From positions 9,375 through 15,591 of the forward strand of contig DFGF01000031.1 of the NCBI GenBank assembly GCA_002371715.1: a DNA stretch of 6,217 nucleotides, written 5' to 3'. The translations under genes were made by a program, and so were the position numbers. The notes beneath the pieces are model-generated. The model was given only the letters and a program-made list of their open reading frames with translations. It was not told the DNA's origin and searched no databases. This stretch comes from Prevotella sp. UBA3757. GTDB lineage: Bacteria; Bacteroidota; Bacteroidia; Bacteroidales; Bacteroidaceae. The first letter of the stretch is position 1; each line of letters begins with the position of its first letter. Shown here piece by piece: positions 1-5,908 of this stretch.

Positions 1-1448
1 ATAAGGTAAAGGCTTGCCTCATGCTTCTGGCGTCATATATCTTCTGCGCATGCGATAGCTATATTGACATCACGCCGAAGGGCTCCATCACCGTCGACTC
101 CGTGTCGCAGTACTACGAGTTGGTCATCAATCCCATGCGCTGCTATAACGTGTCGTCGTTCTACATGCTCAGCGACGACGCCTGGGCCAAGGAGTCGAAC
201 ATCATCGGCAACGAGAACCGGTCGTTCGATGCAATTAACTTCACCTTCAACGAGGAGGCAGAGCGTACGCTCCTGGCCGATAACAACCTCTATGCCAATA
301 TCTATGCCTACGTGATGCGCGAAAACCTGGTCATTGACAATGTCGACAAGGCGTCGGGCTCCGAGAGTCTGAAGGCATTGGCCAAGGCTGAGGCCCGCGT
401 GCTCAGGGCCTGGGACCATTTCGTGGCCGTCAACCTCTATGCCAAGGCCTATACGCCCGCCACGGCGGCTCAAGACGGTGGCGTCTGCATCGTCGACCAT
501 TACGACCTGGAGGCCCAGCCGTCGAAGTCGTCGGTCGAGGCGGTCTACCGTTTCATTATCAGCGAGCTGGAAGAGGCCGTACCACAGCTTGAGACCCGGC
601 CCGTCAACATCTATCACCCCAACAGGGCCTACGGCTACGGACTGCTGTCACTGGTCTACCTCTTCCACCGCGACTGGGAACAGTCGCGTGATGCCGCCCT
701 GCAGTCGCTGGCACTCAACAGTACGCTGGTGGACTATAACGAGATACCCGCCAGCGGATTCTACAGTTTCCGCAAGTATGCCAACGAGAATAATCCCGAA
801 GTGCTCAGCTATATGTGGATGGGTAGCGGATGGACCACCGAGGCCGTCGCTCTCTATGCCCACGGACAGATCAGCCCTGAGCTGGTTGCTCTCTTCGACA
901 CCGCCAACGACCTGCGCTACAGCAGGTTCCTGCGTCAGTCTGGTTCCAGCATTACCAACTACTACGATGTGGGCTCAGGTGCCGCCATCTGGACACCTGC
1001 CACAGACTGTACCCGCTTCACCTATATGACCGTCGGCCTGCGCACGGCCGAGGTCTACCTCGTGCTGGCTGAGGCCTACGCTCGGCTGGGCGACCTCAGC
1101 CAGGCCAAGAGCTACGTCGAGCAGTTGAGGGCCCGCCGCATAAAAGGCGGCGACGGCACCATAGCCATGCCCGCCAGCCAGAAGGACATGGTGGACCAGA
1201 TTATCCTGGAGCGCCGCAAGGAACTGCTCTTCGGATTCCACCGCTTCTTCGACCTGAAGCGGTTCAATACCGAGCCGGAGTACCAGAAGACCGTGACACG
1301 CCAGTTCCCCGTGGTCAACGTCACACCCGAGCATCCTCAGCAGACCTACACGCTCAGGCCCGACTCGCGCCTCTACATCATCCCCTTCCCACGGTCGGCA
1401 CGCGACAAGAACCCGAACCTGACGCTGAACACGGACGAAGAACGTTGA
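1..1448 (+). CDS. SusD/RagB family outer-membrane nutrient-binding lipoprotein (5' end probably outside the window)
   Basis: SusD-like proteins are surface lipoproteins that lie as a lid over a SusC-type TonB-dependent transporter and help capture glycans or other nutrients. The first ATG is at 21, but the frame is open to the left edge (K-V-K-A-C-L before that Met). A lysine-containing n-region is what a lipoprotein signal needs, so the true start is probably a few codons off-window. Residues below count from the ATG at 21. A lipobox-like FCAC precedes Cys11 and Asp12, followed by the S-Y-I-D-I-T-P-K-G opening typical of SusD proteins. TPR-like helices follow, including V345-Y-L-V-L-A-E-A-Y-A-R-L-G-D, and then the family C-terminal signature ERRKELLFGFHRFFDLKRF (397-415). 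The end, with 'YIIPFPRSARDKNPNLTLN', matches the usual SusD tail. Family assignment is firm; the substrate cannot be read from sequence. The stop codon lies inside a heptamer repeat array, so the last residues (DEER) may be recent. The usual susC partner should lie upstream. Confidence 0.93.
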   Translation, partial: KVKACLMLLASYIFCACDSYIDITPKGSITVDSVSQYYELVINPMRCYNVSSFYMLSDDAWAKESNIIGNENRSFDAINFTFNEEAERTLLADNNLYANIYAYVMRENLVIDNVDKASGSESLKALAKAEARVLRAWDHFVAVNLYAKAYTPATAAQDGGVCIVDHYDLEAQPSKSSVEAVYRFIISELEEAVPQLETRPVNIYHPNRAYGYGLLSLVYLFHRDWEQSRDAALQSLALNSTLVDYNEIPASGFYSFRKYANENNPEVLSYMWMGSGWTTEAVALYAHGQISPELVALFDTANDLRYSRFLRQSGSSITNYYDVGSGAAIWTPATDCTRFTYMTVGLRTAEVYLVLAEAYARLGDLSQAKSYVEQLRARRIKGGDGTIAMPASQKDMVDQIILERRKELLFGFHRFFDLKRFNTEPEYQKTVTRQFPVVNVTPEHPQQTYTLRPDSRLYIIPFPRSARDKNPNLTLNTDEER

Positions 1449-1503
1449 ACATTGAACATTGAACGTTGAACGTTGAACACTGAAGATAGAAAATTGAAAA
1501 TTA
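1437..1503 (+). repeat. Tandem heptanucleotide array, consensus RTTGAAC
   Basis: Five consecutive 7-nt units fit RTTGAAC exactly: GTTGAAC at 1444, ATTGAAC at 1451 and 1458, GTTGAAC at 1465 and 1472. The period then continues in decayed units (ACTGAAG at 1479, ATAGAAA at 1486, ATTGAAA at 1493), and a degenerate unit (GAAGAAC) precedes it at 1437. Each good unit carries TGA, and because 7 is not a multiple of 3, successive units place a stop in each forward frame. The first TGA (1446-1448) is the susD stop codon. The reverse complement (GTTCAAY) has no stops, so it generates spurious antisense ORFs rich in F-N-V-Q-R-S. Short AT-rich repeats of this kind occur between genes in Prevotella-like genomes; their role is not known to me. 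Confidence 0.9.
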
Positions 1504-1531
1504 ATAAAAAGACAAAGCAAACAACGAAACG

Positions 1532-2323
1532 ATGACGAAGATTTACACAATGGCCTTGATGGCCATCATGGCCATGACGGCCTCCGCACAGGAGCAGAGC
1601 GACACCACCTTCGTGCTGCTGGACTTTAACGAGAATCCCTGGAACTATCCGCTGACAACGACACAGAAGGGCTTTGGCCCCAACTACGATGATGAGAAGG
1701 GTGCCCTGTTCACTGATACCGACTTCTCGTGGCCCATTGCTGAGGGGTCGGACAAGAAAGTCGGCGTCACGGTCTATGCCGTCGACCTCGACGAGTTCTC
1801 CAAGCCCTCCGTGTATGCCTGCGTCGACAACGACACCGATGGCAAGACTTCGGGCTACACCGGCGACAAGATTAACGTGCTGTTCACCAACCCCGGCACT
1901 ACCATGCGCTTCCAGGCCCCGGAGGGCTATAAGTTTGCCAAGCTGGTGTTCCATAATTTCCACGTCCCCAACTTCATGGTGGGCAGCGAGTACGAGGAGG
2001 AGTTCTCGTATGAATATGATGGCAGTGTGTTCAAGCACAGTCTGAAGGTGTGGAATCCCACGTCGCCGAAGGTCAGCCAGTATGACATGCCCATCTGGGA
2101 GGGCGACGAGAAGAACATTCTCTTCAACTACCCCTACTTCACGGCCAACTTCCTGAAAGTCGACATCCGCCTCGTCTCCGACGGTACTACCACCGTCCAG
2201 GGCGTTGCTCGGGAAAGTGCAGACAGTGAGCCAACCTTCGATCTCCAGGGCCGCAACATGGAGCCTGCCGCACTGAAAAAGGGCATCTATGTCCGTGGCG
2301 GGCGCAAGGTGGTCGTAAAATGA
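1532..2323 (+). CDS. Secreted protein of unknown function with a C-terminal sorting-like tail
   Basis: A 263-aa protein with no family I can name. The N-terminus (MTKIYTMALMAIMAMTASAQ) is a Sec signal peptide with predicted cleavage after Ala19 (ASA|Q); no lipobox cysteine follows, so it is probably not a lipoprotein. The body is rich in aromatic, Asp and Gly residues and alternates hydrophobic and polar stretches (for example near 'LLDFNENPWNYPL' and 'LKVDIRLVSDG'), suggesting beta-sandwich folds, but this is inference. The last 28 residues (236-263) read F-D-L-Q-G-R, a short linker, then KGIYVRGGRKVVVK. This resembles type IX secretion C-terminal sorting domains and the closely similar tails common on Prevotella secreted proteins. 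The ATG at 1532 is preceded by an A-rich leader and no Shine-Dalgarno, normal for Bacteroidota. It follows susD by 83 bp with no promoter element seen between them, so co-transcription and a role at the cell surface in the same nutrient-use locus are plausible but unproven. Confidence 0.85.
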   Translation: MTKIYTMALMAIMAMTASAQEQSDTTFVLLDFNENPWNYPLTTTQKGFGPNYDDEKGALFTDTDFSWPIAEGSDKKVGVTVYAVDLDEFSKPSVYACVDNDTDGKTSGYTGDKINVLFTNPGTTMRFQAPEGYKFAKLVFHNFHVPNFMVGSEYEEEFSYEYDGSVFKHSLKVWNPTSPKVSQYDMPIWEGDEKNILFNYPYFTANFLKVDIRLVSDGTTTVQGVARESADSEPTFDLQGRNMEPAALKKGIYVRGGRKVVVK

Positions 2324-2352
2324 CCAGGACGGCGTGTTGTGAAATAAACATA

Positions 2353-2388
2353 AATAAACGGGGGCACTCTCCCGTTTATTCTTTTTTT
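2353..2388 (+). terminator. Intrinsic terminator after the 263-aa secreted protein gene
   Basis: A perfect 10-bp inverted repeat (AATAAACGGG at 2353-2362 pairing with CCCGTTTATT at 2371-2380) encloses an 8-nt loop and is followed after one C by seven T residues (2382-2388). This is a textbook rho-independent terminator about 30 nt past the stop codon at 2321-2323. It separates the susD block from the metalloprotease block. Confidence 0.9.
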
Positions 2389-2392
2389 ATTG

Positions 2393-2400
2393 TACCTTTG
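2393..2400 (+). promoter_or_regulatory. Bacteroidota -7 promoter element (TAnnTTTG) for the metalloprotease gene
   Basis: TACCTTTG matches the Bacteroidota primary-sigma -7 consensus TAnnTTTG exactly. No good -33 TTTG is seen; the nearest weak candidate is GTTTA at 2374-2378, inside the right arm of the terminator hairpin. By the usual spacing, transcription would begin around 2403-2406, at or within a few bases of the ATG at 2406, implying a leaderless or nearly leaderless mRNA. The position directly after a terminator and before a gene supports the call. Confidence 0.65.
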
Positions 2401-2405
2401 CAGCC

Positions 2406-4880
2406 ATGACGAAAAAGAATAGCTACAGACTTTTCGGCCTGCTGATGACCGTTGTGCTGCTTTGGGCAGGACAGTCGGCAGCGCAGGCCGCCGTGAATGA
2501 CTCCGTGCCCGCTAAGAAAAAGCGCATGGAGTGCTGTCAGGATACCACCGTCACCGACCATAAAGACCCCTACCACAAGGTGGTCAAGGAGGGCGGTTCC
2601 GTGCGCGAGGGCCTCTTCACCGTGCGCCACATCAAGGGCGATTGGTATCTGGAGGTGCCCGACTCGCTGCTGGGCCGCATGATGCTGGCCGTCACGCGCT
2701 TTGCCAGCGTGCCTCAGGGCTTTAAGATGGTCAGCGGCGAGGAGGTCAACCATTCGGCCATCTACCTCGAACAGCATGGCGACAAGACGCTGCTGATGCG
2801 CGAATATGTGCGCTCGTACTTCGCACATGCCGACCACCAGATTGCCTCGATGCTGGAGCGCTCCGTGGCCGACCCCATTGTCTATAAGTTCGACGTCATC
2901 GGGCGCAATCCCAAGACCCGGCACCAGCTCATCAACATCACCAAGTGGCTCATGAGCGACAACAAGATTACCAGTTTCTCGTCCAGCGACCGTACCATTG
3001 TGGGCGTTGGCACGCTGCAGTCAGACCGCTCGTTCGTCGACACCATCAAGACCTATCCCATCAACATGGAAATCCAGACGCTGCGCACCTACGGCATGTC
3101 CTCCGGACGACTGCCGACATCGAAGGCCGGTTCGGCAACCGTCGGACTGACTACGTCGCTCGTGCTGCTGCCCGAAGTGCCCATGCTGCCCCGGCTGGCC
3201 GACGAGCGCGTGGGATTCTTCAACACGAAGATTACGCAGTTCAGCGACGATGACATACCCGAGCACGATGCCTACATATCGCGTTACCGTCTGGAACCCA
3301 AGGACCTGAAGGCCTACCGTGCCGGCAAGCTGGTGGAGCCTAAGAAGCAGATCGTCTTCTATATCGACCCTGCCACGCCCAAGAAGTGGGCACCCTACTT
3401 GAAGGCAGGCATCAACGACTGGAATGCGGCTTTCGAGGCCGCCGGTTTCAAGAATGCCATCGTGGCCAAGGACTGGCCCGACGACCCAGACATGTCGATG
3501 GATGACGCCCGCTACTCCGTGCTGCGCTACCTGCCCACCGAGACGGAGAACGCCTACGGTCCGCGCATCGTTGACCCGCGCAGCGGTGAGATTATCGAGG
3601 CGCACATCTGCTGGTATCACAGTGTCATCAACCTGCTCAAGAAGTGGTACCTCACCCAGTGCGGCCCACTGGACAAGTGTGCCCAGACCATGGATTTCCC
3701 CGACGCGCTGATGGGCCAGCTCATACGCTTCGTGTCGTCGCACGAGGTGGGCCACTCGCTCGGACTGCGCCACAACATGATAGCCTCGCAGGCCACACCC
3801 GTCGAGAAACTGCGCGACCGCGCCTGGGTCGAGCAGCATGGCCATACGGCCAGCATCATGGACTATGCCCGCTTCAACTACGTGGCACAGCCCGAGGACA
3901 AGATTGGCGAGCGCGGCCTCTTCCCCCGCATCAACGACTACGACAAGTGGGCTATCTCGTGGGGTTACCGCTACCGCCCGGAGTTCAAGGATGCCTGGCA
4001 GGAGAAGAAGGTACTGCGTGCCGAGACAACCAGGAAACTGGAGGGCAACCGCCGGCTGTGGTGGAGTGGCGACGAGGGCAAGGGACAGGACCCTCGGTCG
4101 CAGACCGAAGACCTGGGCGACAACCAGATGAAGGCCAACGAGTACGGTATCCGTAACCTGAAGCGCGTGGTGGCCAACCTGACCAAGTGGACGGCACAGC
4201 CCGACGGTCAGTATGACGACCTGAACACCATGCACCGCCAGACGCGTGCCCAGTACCAGCGCTATGTCAACCACGTGCAGCGCTACATCGGCGGGAAATA
4301 CAGCAATAATGCGCCTGGACAGCCCGTCCACGACTATCTGCCGCGCCAGTTGCAGCAGGAGGCCCTGGAGTGGCTGGGGCGCCACGTCATCGAGGCTCCC
4401 CTGTGGCTCTATCCCTCGGACATCGTGTCGAAGCTGGGACTGGACGCTGCCGACGAGATTCGCAATCGCCAGCAGACGCTGATAGCCATGCTCTTGTCGC
4501 CCGGGCTGCTTACCAATATGCACAACAATTCGCTGCGGGCTGAAAAGCCATACCCCGTGGGCGACTATCTGAACGACGTGTTCCGGCTGGTGTGGAAACC
4601 GCTGGACGCGCAGGACGAGCGGCTTAACGATTTCCGTCGCCAGCAACAGCGTAGCTACGTGTTCTTCCTCGGTCGCATACTGAATCCCGACACCCAGGAC
4701 CGTGCCAGCAACAACGTCACCAACCAGCGTAGCGATGCTGTCATCTATGCCGGCCAGCACCTCGGCCAGGTCGAGCAGTACCTGAAGGCGCAGACGGCCG
4801 ACGGCTTCAACGGCCTGCACTATCAGAATCTGCTGTTGCAAATTAAGAAGATTCGCGAGAAATACGAATCGGGAAAGTGA
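2406..4880 (+). CDS. Secreted zinc-dependent metalloprotease, metzincin type (DUF5118-DUF5117-DUF4953)
   Basis: An 824-aa exported protein. Residues 1-28 form a Sec signal peptide (lysines 3-4, Arg8, hydrophobic core, AQA|AVN cleavage). A DUF5118-like segment (about 53-100, starting D-P-Y-H-K-V-V-K-E-G) is followed by a DUF5117-like region (about 105-295) and a DUF4953 metzincin domain (about 380-690). These boundaries are estimated from recall of the family. The catalytic motif is complete: H446-E447-V-G-H450-S-L-G-L-R-H456, with three histidine zinc ligands and the general-base glutamate, plus a Met-turn S-I-M485-D-Y 29 residues after the third histidine. It should therefore be an active zinc peptidase in the periplasm or at the surface; its substrate is unknown. 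The length is typical of the family. The ATG at 2406 gives the only credible signal peptide, since Met14 would remove all the positive charges. A -7 promoter element ends 5 nt upstream. The gene ends 45 bp before the exbB start used here with no terminator seen, so it may share a transcript with exbB-exbD. Confidence 0.93.
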   Translation: MTKKNSYRLFGLLMTVVLLWAGQSAAQAAVNDSVPAKKKRMECCQDTTVTDHKDPYHKVVKEGGSVREGLFTVRHIKGDWYLEVPDSLLGRMMLAVTRFASVPQGFKMVSGEEVNHSAIYLEQHGDKTLLMREYVRSYFAHADHQIASMLERSVADPIVYKFDVIGRNPKTRHQLINITKWLMSDNKITSFSSSDRTIVGVGTLQSDRSFVDTIKTYPINMEIQTLRTYGMSSGRLPTSKAGSATVGLTTSLVLLPEVPMLPRLADERVGFFNTKITQFSDDDIPEHDAYISRYRLEPKDLKAYRAGKLVEPKKQIVFYIDPATPKKWAPYLKAGINDWNAAFEAAGFKNAIVAKDWPDDPDMSMDDARYSVLRYLPTETENAYGPRIVDPRSGEIIEAHICWYHSVINLLKKWYLTQCGPLDKCAQTMDFPDALMGQLIRFVSSHEVGHSLGLRHNMIASQATPVEKLRDRAWVEQHGHTASIMDYARFNYVAQPEDKIGERGLFPRINDYDKWAISWGYRYRPEFKDAWQEKKVLRAETTRKLEGNRRLWWSGDEGKGQDPRSQTEDLGDNQMKANEYGIRNLKRVVANLTKWTAQPDGQYDDLNTMHRQTRAQYQRYVNHVQRYIGGKYSNNAPGQPVHDYLPRQLQQEALEWLGRHVIEAPLWLYPSDIVSKLGLDAADEIRNRQQTLIAMLLSPGLLTNMHNNSLRAEKPYPVGDYLNDVFRLVWKPLDAQDERLNDFRRQQQRSYVFFLGRILNPDTQDRASNNVTNQRSDAVIYAGQHLGQVEQYLKAQTADGFNGLHYQNLLLQIKKIREKYESGK

Positions 4881-4925
4881 GACTTGCAGTCAACTAATGA
4901 TTGATAAATGGATAATTATATAAAG

Positions 4926-5786
4926 ATGAAGAGATTGAAAAGGGCTTTATGCTGTCTAATACTGGTGATGGGTGGTCTGCTGGCCGTTTCTGCCCAGGAT
5001 TCCACAACCAGTCGCACTGACACATCAGCCATCAGCCATCAGCCATCAGCCATCAGCCATCTGAGCGACTCGCTCTCGGCTGACTCGGCCATGGCCATGA
5101 TTGATGCCGACCTCGAGGGTCCTGACGAGGCAGAACTGGAGGGCGGCGGACTCCACAAGCAGTTGAAACGCAAATTCGTCGAGGGTTCGGCAGGCTTCAT
5201 GTCGCTCGTTGCACTGGCACTGGTCTTCGGACTGGCCTTCAGTATTGAGCGCATCGTCTATCTGACGCTCTCGGAGGTCAACACCAAGAAATTCATGAAG
5301 GCCGTCGACGACCGCCTGGAGCATGATGACGTCGAGGGGGCCAAGGACATCTGTCGTGACACGCGCGGCCCCGTGGCCTCGATATGCTATCAGGCCTTGC
5401 TGCACATTAAGGAGCCTTTGGAGCAGATTGACCGCCAACTGACCAACTACGGCACCGTCCAGATTGGCAAGATGGAGAAGGGATGCACCTGGATCCGGCT
5501 GTTCATAGCCGTCGCACCCTCGCTGGGATTCCTCGGTACGGTCATCGGTATGGTCATGGCTTTCGACCAGATTCAGACGGCTGGCGACATCGGTCCTACC
5601 ATCGTGGCCAAGGGCATGAAGGTGGCTCTCATCACTACCATCTTTGGTATCGTCGTGGCCATCGTGCTGCAGTTCTTCTACAACTATATCCTCTCGAAGA
5701 TTGAGCACCTGACCCAGCAGATGGAGGAGGGTGCCATTACGCTCATGGATTCCGTCACACAATATAAAATGCGCAACAATGGCTGA
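4926..5786 (+). CDS. exbB: MotA/TolQ/ExbB family proton channel protein
   Basis: ExbB forms, with ExbD, the inner-membrane proton-driven motor that energises TonB and so SusC-type and iron transporters. With the start at 4926 the protein is 286 aa. A signal peptide (MKRLKRALCC..., cleavage VSA|QD after residue 23) leads to a low-complexity Ser/Asp/Glu linker (about 24-83), an extension common in Bacteroidota ExbB. Three membrane spans follow: TM1 about 90-113 (in the segment beginning G-F-M-S-L-V), TM2 about 189-214 and TM3 about 232-256. The conserved GFLGTVIGM motif places pore Thr205, and Thr238 in TM3 aligns with the second pore threonine of E. coli ExbB (its T148 and T181). An in-frame ATG at 4908 would add MDNYIK; I prefer 4926 because it gives a standard signal peptide directly after an AT-rich stretch. 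A five-copy heptamer tract lies within the linker. The stop overlaps the next small gene by 8 nt. Confidence 0.93.
   Translation: MKRLKRALCCLILVMGGLLAVSAQDSTTSRTDTSAISHQPSAISHLSDSLSADSAMAMIDADLEGPDEAELEGGGLHKQLKRKFVEGSAGFMSLVALALVFGLAFSIERIVYLTLSEVNTKKFMKAVDDRLEHDDVEGAKDICRDTRGPVASICYQALLHIKEPLEQIDRQLTNYGTVQIGKMEKGCTWIRLFIAVAPSLGFLGTVIGMVMAFDQIQTAGDIGPTIVAKGMKVALITTIFGIVVAIVLQFFYNYILSKIEHLTQQMEEGAITLMDSVTQYKMRNNG
5024..5060 (+). repeat. Tandem heptanucleotide tract ATCAGCC x5 inside exbB
   Basis: Five perfect uninterrupted copies of ATCAGCC (starting at 5024, 5031, 5038, 5045 and 5052), then a partial AT(C). In the exbB frame it encodes residues 33-45 (numbered from 4926), a repeat of I-S-H-Q-P-S-A. 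Because the unit is 7 nt, every reading frame through it yields the same cyclic heptapeptide and no stop. Just past the tract, however, both alternative frames close quickly, with TGA at 5062-5064 and TGA at 5081-5083. Gain or loss of one or two units would thus truncate the protein. Confidence 0.95.
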
Positions 5787-5901
5787 GGCAGGTAGTATTC
5801 TTCTGGCCGAAGTGATGCTTTGGCTCATCTATATCGTTGCCGGGGTGGCTGTTGTGGCCACCATAGTGTCGGCCGTGCGCTCGTATTGGCTCAATAAGTA
5901 A
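5779..5901 (+). CDS. Small (40 aa) single-span membrane protein between exbB and exbD
   Basis: The ATG at 5779 starts a 40-codon frame ending at TAA 5899-5901. The product begins M-A-E-A-G-S, has one long hydrophobic segment (about residues 7-33, with Glu11 near its start) and ends R-S-Y-W-L-N-K. By the positive-inside rule this suggests an inner-membrane helix with its C-terminus in the cytoplasm. Its start overlaps the exbB stop by 8 nt (ATGGCTGA) and its stop is 7 nt before the exbD ATG, so it is packed as if translationally coupled into the exbB-exbD operon. I do not recognise a family. It may be an accessory subunit of the ExbBD motor, but that is inference from position only. A second in-frame ATG (5815) would shorten it to 28 aa. 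Confidence 0.75.
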   Translation: MAEAGSILLAEVMLWLIYIVAGVAVVATIVSAVRSYWLNK

Positions 5902-5908
5902 GATTAGA

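Noticed and set aside
1550..1582. Nine-nt near-repeat (ATGGCCNNN) in the signal peptide of the 263-aa protein
   Set aside because: The unit is a multiple of three, has only three imperfect copies and encodes an ordinary Met-Ala-rich hydrophobic core, so it needs no special explanation.
975..2038. Two overlapping - strand frames containing F-N-V-Q-R-S repeats
   Set aside because: The repeats are the stop-free reverse complement of the RTTGAAC array, and the rest is shadow of susD and the 263-aa gene.
3021..4841. A 606-codon open frame on the - strand opposite the metalloprotease
   Set aside because: It lies wholly within the metalloprotease gene, whose product has a full catalytic motif and signal peptide. 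The antisense product shows no recognisable motif and is explained by the GC-rich codon bias of the true gene.
4908..4925. Alternative exbB start adding MDNYIK
   Set aside because: It is possible and in frame, but the start at 4926 gives a standard-length signal peptide; I kept it only as an alternative.
5024..5060. Possible CRISPR-like array
   Set aside because: The units are 7 nt with no spacers, so it is a simple tandem repeat; the same applies to the array at 1437-1503.
5046..5828. A 260-codon - strand frame opposite exbB
   Set aside because: It is His/Asp/Val-rich shadow composition with no domain, opposite a well-conserved ExbB.
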